This document shows, one piece after another, positions 1-5,496 of a stretch of 9,028 nucleotides of DNA (position 1 is the first letter of the stretch; each line of letters opens with the position of its first letter). The stretch is from Christensenella sp. UBA3792 (GTDB taxonomy: Bacteria; Bacillota; Clostridia; Christensenellales; CAG-138), in assembly GCA_002369195.1 (NCBI GenBank), contig DFEW01000060.1, positions 1 to 9,028 of the forward strand, read 5' to 3'. The translations under genes were made by a program, and so were the position numbers. The notes under the pieces were generated by a model, which made no database searches, was not told the DNA's origin, and was given only the letters and a program-made list of their open reading frames with translations.

Positions 1-24
1 TACCATCGCTCCTCAGGATGACAA
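1..24. repeat. Possible edge of a dispersed intergenic repeat
   Basis: On the minus strand this stretch contains TGTCATCCTGAG followed by GAGCG. From memory, similar TGTCATCCTGAG sequences recur between genes in many bacterial genomes, gut Clostridia among them. Only one copy is visible and the window edge cuts it off, so repetition cannot be shown here. It could equally be unique intergenic sequence. Confidence 0.25.
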
Positions 25-44
25 GCGCTTTACAGCACAAATCC

Positions 45-77
45 GTCAAATCCGGCGACATGCGCGGCGGATTTGAC
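45..77. repeat. Inverted repeat, 10-bp perfect arms
   Basis: GTCAAATCCG (45-54) is the exact reverse complement of CGGATTTGAC (68-77). The 13-nt centre can pair further (GCG 55-57 with CGC 63-65). No T-run follows on either strand, so it does not look like a standard intrinsic terminator. It is one of several hairpins packed into the first 171 bases. Confidence 0.6.
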
Positions 78-92
78 ACCTTTCGCCGACTG

Positions 93-124
93 CCGCCTGG
101 TCGCCGCAGGCGATAGGCAGGCGG
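93..124. repeat. Nested inverted repeat
   Basis: CCGCCTG (93-99) pairs with CAGGCGG (118-124). Inside it, TCGCC (101-105) pairs with GGCGA (109-113) around a GCA loop. The result is a nearly continuous 12-bp GC-rich hairpin with a small internal loop. It has no U-tract. Its function is unknown; it could add to transcript-end structure for the minus-strand lipoprotein gene or belong to a repeat element. Confidence 0.5.
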
Positions 125-132
125 TGCAAACT

Positions 133-160
133 CGCGTCGATGAAGCCTTTCATCGATGCG
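133..160 (-). terminator. Candidate terminator hairpin after lipoprotein gene
   Basis: The arms 133-144 and 149-160 form a 12-position stem with one mismatch around a 4-nt loop; the core is TCGATGAA with TTCATCGA. It starts 11 nt beyond the lipoprotein stop codon, the right place for a terminator. On the minus strand it is followed only by AGTTTG, not a real U-tract. It may therefore be a weak terminator, a 3'-end stabiliser or part of the local hairpin cluster. Confidence 0.4.
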
Positions 161-171
161 AACGCGAAGCG

Positions 172-1689
172 TTAATAGCCCTTGTTCCGGTCGATGATCG
201 TTCCGTCGACGGCGTTGATCGTCAAAAACGACAGCGGCTCCGCCCACTGCTTGTGCCGTTCGAGATCCTCGCCCTCCATCGGCCAGTAAGGGTGCACCAT
301 GTAGCCCTGAAAATCCCAGACCGGCAGCAGATAGAATTCCTCGGGCGAATCCTTTTTGCGCACGCGCATCATCGAAAGGCGGATATCGGTGATCACGAGC
401 GTCTCGCCCTTTCCGGAATCCGGATGCTCCCAGTCGCCGGTATAATAGTGATACGCGATCTGCTCTTTGAACGTCTCCATTACGGTCTCAAACGGCAGCA
501 TCTGCACGTTTTCATTGACGCAGCCGGTGACGTTGTGCATGCCGTTGATGTTGATCGATACGATCTTCCCGTCGCGCACGCCGACGCTTGCGCGGAACTG
601 TCCCGGCATATACACGCTGTAATCCTCGGCGTCCCTCTCGCCGGTCTCTTCCAGATGGTTCATCAGATCGTCCGAGCCGTGCCACGACTGAAAATCATAG
701 AACGGCAGTCCGTCCACCGTGTACCAGAGCTGTACCAGATACCCGGTGACCGGATACTCGACACCTTCTGCCTGCCAGTCGGAATCGACGCCCGGCTGCA
801 CGCTCTTTGTGCAGAACGATCCGATGCCGAGCCGGTTCAGTTCTTCTTCCGCAAGCGCAGCGGCGGCGCGTTCCGCGTCGGTTTGCGGTTCGATCGCATT
901 TGCGTCGCGATAGTCCATCGACGCATCGACGTTCCGTTCGCAGACCGGCTGCGTCTCGTCGCCGTATTCGAAGTCATACGCCGAGAACGCGACCCGCTTA
1001 TAATGCGCGGGCTGATCCGTATTCGCGTAGAGCACGATGTGCTTTGCCTTTTCGCCGCGTCCCTTCGCGTACGCGCCGTCCCAGTCGACGTGCTCCCAGT
1101 CCTCCGGCGCGTTCCGGTACTGTTCCATCGCGCTTTGCAGCGATTCGTTTTCCTGCTTCAGCATGATCTCGCGCAGGTCGCGGTCCTCGATCGCATCGAC
1201 GCGCTGCAGTTCCTTTTGGTAATATTCGATGATCTCCTGAACCTGCCACTTGCGCCAGTACTGCCCCTCTTTGATCCTCATTCTGAACGGGCGTTCTTCT
1301 CCGAGGTATCGAAGGATCAGTGCTTTCTGCTGCGTCTCGGAAAACGGCACATCGAACGTCGCCGTGTATACGCCGACCTTTTCGGTGTCCGGCACATGCA
1401 CGTCCGCGTCGATCTGAACCGTCAGCGTATCGAACGGGACCTTCTTTGAAAACGTCTCTTCCGTACAATGCTCCGGCGCGCCGAGGCGCTCTGCAAGCGT
1501 CACATGCGGTGCGACCGGTTCCGTGCCGTCCGTACCGTCATTCGTTTCACCTATGACCGGTTCCGGCGTTTTTAACAGCACCGCATCCGTGTCGGCGTCC
1601 TGCTTGCCGATGACGAATTCGTGTTCCGGCGTCGGCACACAGGCGCAAAGCAGCAGGATCAAAACCAGAATTCCCGCGATTCGTTTCAT
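172..1689 (-). CDS. Predicted secreted lipoprotein of unknown function
   Basis: A 505-residue protein. The start is set by GGAGG seven bases upstream of the ATG at 1689; an upstream in-frame start would place the signal sequence internally. Residues 1-16 are a short basic n-region (MKR) and a Leu/Ile-rich core, ending in the lipobox L14-C15-A16-C17, so Cys17 should be lipidated and the protein anchored outside the membrane. A Pro/Thr/acidic linker (about 18-70) leads to a mostly polar body with a Glu/Lys/Arg-rich helical stretch near 118-195. The C-terminal part (about 310-505) has aromatic-rich beta-like segments ending in LLPVWDF and LTINAVDGTIID. That ending reminds me of clostridial DUF6034-type lipoproteins, but I cannot confirm it. 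No catalytic motif is seen. It is monocistronic, with a hairpin after the stop and a probable OmpR/PhoB-type operator upstream. The lipoprotein call is firm; the function is unknown. Confidence 0.85.
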   Translation of the reverse strand: MKRIAGILVLILLLCACVPTPEHEFVIGKQDADTDAVLLKTPEPVIGETNDGTDGTEPVAPHVTLAERLGAPEHCTEETFSKKVPFDTLTVQIDADVHVPDTEKVGVYTATFDVPFSETQQKALILRYLGEERPFRMRIKEGQYWRKWQVQEIIEYYQKELQRVDAIEDRDLREIMLKQENESLQSAMEQYRNAPEDWEHVDWDGAYAKGRGEKAKHIVLYANTDQPAHYKRVAFSAYDFEYGDETQPVCERNVDASMDYRDANAIEPQTDAERAAAALAEEELNRLGIGSFCTKSVQPGVDSDWQAEGVEYPVTGYLVQLWYTVDGLPFYDFQSWHGSDDLMNHLEETGERDAEDYSVYMPGQFRASVGVRDGKIVSININGMHNVTGCVNENVQMLPFETVMETFKEQIAYHYYTGDWEHPDSGKGETLVITDIRLSMMRVRKKDSPEEFYLLPVWDFQGYMVHPYWPMEGEDLERHKQWAEPLSFLTINAVDGTIIDRNKGY

Positions 1690-1731
1690 GTTGTTTCCTC
1701 CGTTGCAAAGTGGATTTTTGAACCTGCATTC

Positions 1732-1737
1732 ATTGTA
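1732..1737 (-). promoter_or_regulatory. Probable -10 element of lipoprotein promoter
   Basis: Minus-strand TACAAT matches the sigma-A -10 consensus at five of six bases and sits 42 nt before the start codon. No good -35 is found at 16-18 bp spacing. Instead the 11-bp repeat array ends 8 bp upstream, as in promoters where a PhoB/OmpR-type activator replaces the -35 contact. Confidence 0.5.
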
Positions 1738-1745
1738 CCGTGCGG

Positions 1746-1784
1746 ATGTCACAGAGTTGTCACCGAGTTGTTGCAGAGTTGTAA
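1746..1784 (-). promoter_or_regulatory. Four-hexamer, 11-bp-period operator (PhoB/PhoP-like)
   Basis: Read on the minus strand, TTACAA (1779-1784), CAACAA (1768-1773), TGACAA (1757-1762) and TGACAT (1746-1751) are separated by exactly five bases each (CTCTG, CTCGG, CTCTG). This gives four direct repeats of period 11. OmpR/PhoB-family regulators bind direct repeats with this period, and Bacillus PhoP boxes are TTAACA-like hexamers spaced about five bases apart. The array lies just upstream of a TACAAT -10, consistent with an activator site for the lipoprotein gene. Which regulator binds is inference. Confidence 0.6.
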
Positions 1785-1927
1785 AATCTCGACGCCGGCT
1801 GTCGATTTTCTGCGTTTCTCAATAAACAGACGCACAAACATCCCTTTTTGTTGCATGCGATGCAGGTTTTTTTGCGGCAATGTGCCGCTCACCTATAAAG
1901 AGGCGTCAAAACCCGAAACTGTGACGC
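1785..1927. other. Non-coding spacer with two small hairpins
   Basis: No credible gene lies between the operator array and the terminator of the next operon. Two short inverted repeats are visible: TGCAT (1852-1856) with ATGCA (1860-1864), followed on the plus strand by GG and seven T's, and GCGGCA (1874-1879) with TGCCGC (1883-1888). The first looks like a minimal plus-strand terminator, but its stem is only five pairs and no plus-strand gene precedes it. I assign no function. Confidence 0.4.
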
Positions 1928-1956
1928 AAAAAAAGAAAACCTCCGGACACCGGAGG
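1928..1956 (-). terminator. Intrinsic terminator of the isomerase operon
   Basis: CCTCCGG (1940-1946) and CCGGAGG (1950-1956) form a perfect 7-bp stem with a 3-nt loop. On the minus strand it is followed by TTTTCTTTTTTT (1928-1939). It lies 18 nt beyond the stop codon of the small gene at 1975 and so ends the two-gene minus-strand transcript. Confidence 0.9.
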
Positions 1957-1974
1957 TCGGATGCGGATGTGCGG

Positions 1975-2313
1975 TCACATGCGCCGCGCGGGACGCAGCG
2001 GCTTGTCCCAATGGATCACGGCGTTCGCGCGCTTTGCGAGCACGTCGATGTCCTCGCGCAGGGTTTCGAGCAGCAGCTCCTCGCGTTTTTTCGAGCGTCT
2101 GCCCTTCGCCTCGTAGAGAATGTCCTCGTAATAGGCGTCGTAGGAGACCGCAAAGTCGGTCTCGTCGATGTGCGGGAAGAACGTGACCGCCGCGTCGTAG
2201 CGGACGTGCTTGTTCTCGCTCGTCACCTTCATCATCACGAGCGCGCCGTGGCGGATGATGCCGTTCGCCACGCAGTCCGCCGCAAAATACTGTTCATATA
2301 CGTTGAATGTCAT
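1975..2313 (-). CDS. Small conserved-looking protein of unknown function
   Basis: A 112-residue soluble protein with no signal peptide or membrane segment. The ATG at 2313 is preceded by AAAGGAG at good spacing and was chosen over an upstream TTG at 2331. The first 60 or so residues alternate hydrophobic and polar as in beta strands. Then comes an acidic/aromatic stretch, HIDETDFAVSYDAYYEDILY (about 48-67), a basic patch GRRSKKREE, a predicted amphipathic helix (about 70-93) and a basic tail ending PARRM. I recognise no family and no catalytic motif. It starts 29 nt after the stop of the MtnA-like gene and shares its promoter and terminator, so it is very probably co-transcribed. The clean RBS and the terminator just after it support a real gene. 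A partner or accessory role to the isomerase is only a guess from position. Confidence 0.8.
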   Translation of the reverse strand: MTFNVYEQYFAADCVANGIIRHGALVMMKVTSENKHVRYDAAVTFFPHIDETDFAVSYDAYYEDILYEAKGRRSKKREELLLETLREDIDVLAKRANAVIHWDKPLRPARRM

Positions 2314-2342
2314 TGCCCTTTCTCCTTTCAAAAGCCCTCCGG

Positions 2343-3404
2343 TTACACCACGACTTCGTAGGCGTCCGCGCCGTCCGCGACATAGCGGTGCAGATCATGC
2401 GGATCGAACACGCCGCGGTCCGTGACCACGCCCGCGATCAGCTCCGGCGGCGTGATGTCGAACGCCGGATAATAGCCCTTGACGCCGTCGCGCGCGGTCT
2501 TGACGCCCATCGCTTCGAGCACGAACTTTGGGTCGCGCCGCTCGATGCGGACGGTGTCGACCGTCGGATGCACGAGATCCGGCGCGCCGGTGACGTAGTA
2601 CGGGATGCCGAGATGCTTTGCCGCGATCGCGATCTGAAACGTGCCGACCTTGTTGACGACGTGCCCGTCCATGCAGATGGCGTCCGCCGCCGAGGTGAAC
2701 ACGTCCACGTGCTCGGTCTGCATGACGAATGCGGGCATGTTGTCCGTGATGACGGTGACGTCGAACCCCATCTCATAGCAAACCGTGGCGGTCAGCCGCG
2801 CGCCCTGAAAGTACGGCCGCGTTTCGGGACAGAAGATGCGCAGCCGCTTGCCGCGCGCACGCGCTTCCTTCAGCATCATGCCGACGATCGTTTCCGCAAA
2901 GCATTGCGTGAGGATCGTGCCGTCGTCGGGAAAGCGGTCGACAAGGTACGTCGCCATCTTCGCGATCTTGCCGTAGCGGCTGTTGTTCGCCTCGATCGCC
3001 CGCGCCTTGATCGCCTCGGCAACGTCTGCGCCGCTCCTAAAAGCAAGCTCCGCCGCCTCCAGCATCTGCTCGCAGATGCGCGCCATGCGCTTTGCCGTCG
3101 TGGGACGCGCGTGCGAAAGGCAGTCCGCCGCCGCTTTAAGGTACGCGCGCTGCTCCGCTTCGCTCCTACCGCGGCATTCGTGCGCCGCAAGCGCCATGCC
3201 CATCGCCGCCGCGGGATACGGTCCGGCGCTTTGGGTGACCATGTCGGCGATCGCCTGCGCGACCGCTTCGTGCGTTTTGCAGGTCACGAACGACACCGTG
3301 CGCGGGTAGCAGCGCCGGTCGAGAATGCGCACCGCGCCGTCCTCGTACCAGGCGATATTTTCGTACTGCAGCAGAAAGGCGAGCCCCGAATCGAGTCGTT
3401 CCAT
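2343..3404 (-). CDS. MtnA/eIF2B-family sugar-phosphate isomerase, divergent
   Basis: A 353-residue protein, the usual MtnA length. The start at 3404 follows GGAGG and lies about 25 nt after a predicted transcription start. MtnA converts 5-methylthioribose-1-phosphate to methylthioribulose-1-phosphate in methionine salvage; archaeal relatives isomerise ribose-1,5-bisphosphate. Family landmarks are present: RPT (100-102), the catalytic-cysteine region ILTQCFAET with Cys168, ETRPYFQGARLTA (194-206), ITDNM (219-223), ADAI with the probable catalytic Asp241, NKVGT (251-255) and AFDITPPELI (314-323). Some positions are unusual. The RGAPAIG phosphate-binding loop is replaced by TQSAGPYPAAAMG (57-69) and lacks its Arg. 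HCNAG is QCFAE, GADRI is AADAI, and NGD is DGH. Family membership is secure, but the substrate may differ from methylthioribose-1-phosphate, so I give no symbol. It is the first gene of a two-gene operon and is divergent from an iron alcohol dehydrogenase. Confidence 0.88.
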   Translation of the reverse strand: MERLDSGLAFLLQYENIAWYEDGAVRILDRRCYPRTVSFVTCKTHEAVAQAIADMVTQSAGPYPAAAMGMALAAHECRGRSEAEQRAYLKAAADCLSHARPTTAKRMARICEQMLEAAELAFRSGADVAEAIKARAIEANNSRYGKIAKMATYLVDRFPDDGTILTQCFAETIVGMMLKEARARGKRLRIFCPETRPYFQGARLTATVCYEMGFDVTVITDNMPAFVMQTEHVDVFTSAADAICMDGHVVNKVGTFQIAIAAKHLGIPYYVTGAPDLVHPTVDTVRIERRDPKFVLEAMGVKTARDGVKGYYPAFDITPPELIAGVVTDRGVFDPHDLHRYVADGADAYEVVV

Positions 3405-3435
3405 CGGCAGAATCCTCCGTCCGTTCGATACGCAT

Positions 3436-3465
3436 ATTATACAATCGAACCGGCGATTTTGTCCA
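3436..3465 (-). promoter_or_regulatory. Promoter of the isomerase operon
   Basis: On the minus strand, TGGACA (3460-3465, five of six to the -35 consensus) is followed after 18 bp by a perfect TATAAT (3436-3441). It predicts a transcript start near 3429 and a leader of about 25 nt to the ATG at 3404. This is one of the best promoter matches in the window. Confidence 0.8.
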
Positions 3466-3515
3466 TCCCTCTCTTGATAAGACGCCGAAAACCGCCGAAA
3501 AGTTGCAAAATTCGC

Positions 3516-3544
3516 TTCCAAACGTGCGAAATGTATTGTATAAT
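3516..3544 (+). promoter_or_regulatory. Promoter of the alcohol dehydrogenase gene
   Basis: A perfect TATAAT (3539-3544) lies 27 bp before the ATG at 3572. At 17-bp spacing the -35 is a poor TTCCAA (3516-3521), which suggests weak or activator-dependent expression. The block ATTGTATAAT (3535-3544) is repeated in inverted orientation at the divergent promoter (3436-3445). Confidence 0.65.
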
Positions 3545-3571
3545 GGGGTATCAACCATCAGGAGGCAACCG

Positions 3572-4756
3572 ATGAACGGAGATTTCACCTTCTATACCCC
3601 GACCAAGGTCGTGTTCGGACACGACGCGGAAGCAAAGACCGGCGCGCTCGTCAAGGCGTTCGGTGGCACCTGCGTGCTGCTCCACTACGGCGGCGGCAGC
3701 GTGGTGCGCTCGGGGCTTTTGGATCGCGTCAAGGCGTCGCTCAATGAGGCGGGCGTGCGCTGGTGCGAGCTCGGCGGCGTGGTGCCGAACCCGCGCATCG
3801 AAAAGGTTTATGAGGGGATCGCGCTTTCCAAGGCGAACGGCGTGGACTTTCTTCTTGCGGTCGGCGGCGGCAGCGTGATCGACTCGGCGAAAGCGATCGC
3901 CTACGCGCTGGCGGAGCCGGAGTTTGACGTGAAGGAGCTGTACGAGCACACCCGCGCGCCTAAGGCGTGCCTGCCCGTCGGCGCGGTGCTGACGATCGCG
4001 GCATCCGGCAGCGAAATGAGCGACAGCAGCGTCATTTCCTTCGAGGACAAGAAGCGCGGCTGCAACTCCGATCTGTGCCGCCCGCGGTTCGCCGTGATGG
4101 ATCCGGCGCTGACCGAAACACTGCCCGCGTACCAGACGGCGGCGGGATGCGCGGACATTCTGATGCACACGATGGAGCGCTACTTCGTGAACGGATCGCG
4201 GATGGAGCTGACCGACGCGCTCGCCGAAGGGCTGCTGCGCACGGTCATGCGCTATGCGGTTGTGCTGCGCGACGATCCGCACAACTACGAAGCGCGCGCC
4301 GAAATCATGTGGGCGGGCTCGCTCTCGCACAACGGGCTCACGGGCTGCGGCAACGACGCCAACGACTTCGCGTCCCACCGATTGGAGCACGAGCTCGGCG
4401 CAATGTACGACGTGACGCACGGCGCGGGACTGACCGCCGTGTGGGGCAGCTGGGCGCGGTACGTGTATCAAAACTGCCTTCCGCGCTTCGTGCGCTTTGC
4501 AACAAACGTGATGGGCGTTGCGCCCGCCGCGACCGACGAGCAAACGGCGCTTGCGGGCATCGCCGCGATGGAGGACTTCTTCCGTTCGATCGGCATGCCG
4601 ACGAATCTCAAGGAGCTCGGCGTTTCGCCGTCGGAGGACGACATCCTGCTGCTCGCGAAAAACTGCGCCAAGGCGACCGGCGGCAAGCTCGGCAGCGCGA
4701 AAACGCTGTATGAGGCGGACATGGCGAACATCTACCGCATGGCAAACGCGCGATAA
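3572..4756 (+). CDS. Iron-containing alcohol dehydrogenase (BDH/YqhD type)
   Basis: A 394-residue, full-length group III alcohol dehydrogenase, which reduces aldehydes to alcohols (or the reverse) with NAD(P)H in the cytoplasm. The start at 3572 has AGGAGG six bases upstream. The N-terminal half is the nucleotide-binding domain, with YGGGSV (39-44) and the hallmark GGGSVIDSAK (98-107). The C-terminal helical domain supplies the metal ligands. By spacing to YqhD-like enzymes these are Asp195, His199, His269 and His283, within GCADILMHTMERY and HRLEHELGAMYDVTHGAGL, and His273 is the usual nearby conserved histidine. The N-terminal TPTKVVFG and LLHYGGGSV match butanol dehydrogenase/YqhD relatives more than AdhE-type enzymes. 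The physiological substrate cannot be read from sequence; broad aldehyde detoxification or fermentation is typical. It is transcribed alone, divergent from the MtnA-like operon. Confidence 0.93.
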   Translation: MNGDFTFYTPTKVVFGHDAEAKTGALVKAFGGTCVLLHYGGGSVVRSGLLDRVKASLNEAGVRWCELGGVVPNPRIEKVYEGIALSKANGVDFLLAVGGGSVIDSAKAIAYALAEPEFDVKELYEHTRAPKACLPVGAVLTIAASGSEMSDSSVISFEDKKRGCNSDLCRPRFAVMDPALTETLPAYQTAAGCADILMHTMERYFVNGSRMELTDALAEGLLRTVMRYAVVLRDDPHNYEARAEIMWAGSLSHNGLTGCGNDANDFASHRLEHELGAMYDVTHGAGLTAVWGSWARYVYQNCLPRFVRFATNVMGVAPAATDEQTALAGIAAMEDFFRSIGMPTNLKELGVSPSEDDILLLAKNCAKATGGKLGSAKTLYEADMANIYRMANAR

Positions 4757-4783
4757 GCGAATCGTTTCCCCAAAAAACAAACA

Positions 4784-4813
4784 AGCACGGCTGTTATAAC
4801 AGGCAGCCGTGCT
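4784..4813. terminator. Shared terminator between convergent genes
   Basis: AGCACGGCTG (4784-4793) and CAGCCGTGCT (4804-4813) make a perfect 10-bp stem with a 10-nt loop, between the stops of the dehydrogenase (4756) and the convergent LOG gene (4840). The minus-strand side is followed by TTGTTTGTTTTTTG, a good U-rich tail. The plus-strand tail ATTTGTAT is poorer. It should end the LOG transcript efficiently and the dehydrogenase transcript at least partly. Confidence 0.85.
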
Positions 4814-4839
4814 ATTTGTATGCGCAGAGGATCCGTCCT

Positions 4840-5379
4840 TCAGCGGTCGCCGTCCAGGATCGCGGCGATCTCGTCGAGCGACGCCGCAAAGCGGATGCCG
4901 CGCAGCTTTTCGGGGGTGGACAGTTCGGTGTCGAGCATACGCTTTAAGAGGATGCGCATGCCCTCGTAATAGCCGTTCAGATCGTAGAGGATGCACGGCG
5001 CGTCGAGGTGCCGCAGCGCGACCTGGCTCATGACCTCCGCGATCTCCTCCAGCGTGCCGGTGCCGCCCGGAAACGCGATGAACGCGTCGCCGCGCTCGAT
5101 CATCGTTGCCTTGCGCTCGCGCATGGTCTCGGTCACGATCAGCTCGTCGATCGCGTCGTATACGAACCCCGCCTCCACGAAGAAACGCGGCTCCACGCCG
5201 GTGACGTGTCCGCCGCTCTCCAGCACGCTCTGCGCGAGCATGCCCATCAGCCCGCAGCGCGAGCCGCCGTACACGAGCGAATGTCCGTTGCTGCCGATCC
5301 ATGTGCCGAGCGCTTTGACCGCCGTTATAAGGGCGGGATCGTTGCCCTCCGTGGCGCCGAGATAAACCGTGATGTTCAT
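4840..5379 (-). CDS. LOG-family protein (putative nucleoside-5'-monophosphate phosphoribohydrolase)
   Basis: A 179-residue, single-domain Rossmann-like protein of normal family length. The start at 5379 has GGAGG six bases upstream. LOG enzymes cleave the N-glycosidic bond of cytokinin riboside 5'-monophosphates or AMP-like nucleotides to free base and ribose-5-phosphate; the role in most bacteria is unsettled. Landmarks are VYGGSRCGLMG (37-46), MRERK (86-90, with the conserved Arg/Lys pair) and the nucleotide-binding PGGTGTLEE (104-112) with adjacent catalytic-type Glu111/Glu112. The family more often has PGGYGT or PGGxGT, so Thr107 is tolerable. It is not the Mg-chelatase/DprA type, which is longer. 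It is transcribed alone from its own promoter, divergent from the SDR gene, and converges on the dehydrogenase with a hairpin between. The family call is firm; the substrate is inferred. Confidence 0.9.
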   Translation of the reverse strand: MNITVYLGATEGNDPALITAVKALGTWIGSNGHSLVYGGSRCGLMGMLAQSVLESGGHVTGVEPRFFVEAGFVYDAIDELIVTETMRERKATMIERGDAFIAFPGGTGTLEEIAEVMSQVALRHLDAPCILYDLNGYYEGMRILLKRMLDTELSTPEKLRGIRFAASLDEIAAILDGDR

Positions 5380-5403
5380 GCCAATCCTCCGACCGTTTTT
5401 TCC

Positions 5404-5432
5404 ATTGTAATGCGAATTGCACGAATTGTAAA
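5404..5432 (-). promoter_or_regulatory. Promoter of the LOG-family gene
   Basis: On the minus strand, TTTACA (5427-5432, five of six) is followed by exactly 17 bp and TACAAT (5404-5409, five of six). The -10 ends 24 bp before the start codon at 5379. This is a near-consensus sigma-A promoter. Confidence 0.8.
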
Positions 5433-5439
5433 GAAGCCG

Positions 5440-5468
5440 TGGCTTTTTTCGCCGCGTTCGGTTATAAT
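5440..5468 (+). promoter_or_regulatory. Promoter of the SDR-SPFH operon
   Basis: A perfect TATAAT (5463-5468) lies 28 bp before the ATG at 5497. The -35 position at 17 bp (TGGCTT, 5440-5445) is poor, so the promoter may be weak or need an activator. It is back to back with the LOG promoter, whose -35 lies only 7 bp away. Confidence 0.6.
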
Positions 5469-5496
5469 GACGATATCAACGAACAGGGAGAATCAT

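Noticed and set aside
73..1449. A 458-codon plus-strand frame opposite the lipoprotein gene
   Set aside because: The opposite strand has an RBS, signal peptide and lipobox, while this frame has none. Its composition is that of a GC-bias shadow.
1746..1784. CRISPR-like or origin iteron reading of the 11-bp repeats
   Set aside because: The units are far too short for CRISPR, there are no spacers of suitable size, and there is no replication gene nearby. Position over a promoter fits an operator better.
1852..1873. TGCAT-GCG-ATGCA hairpin followed by a T-run as a plus-strand terminator
   Set aside because: The stem is only 5 bp and no plus-strand gene precedes it, so there is no transcript for it to end.
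3405..3571. Riboswitch upstream of the isomerase or dehydrogenase
   Set aside because: The predicted leaders are only about 20-25 nt long, too short for a known aptamer plus expression platform, and no conserved aptamer core is visible.
2307..3575. A 422-codon plus-strand frame opposite the MtnA-like gene
   Set aside because: The minus-strand protein carries clear MtnA/eIF2B motifs. This frame is Arg/Asp/Val-rich without motifs and runs across two promoters.
3551..5422. A 623-codon minus-strand frame spanning the dehydrogenase and LOG regions
   Set aside because: It is antisense to the alcohol dehydrogenase and reads through the LOG gene in the wrong frame. The product is Arg/His/Ala low-complexity, and it crosses the 4784-4813 terminator.
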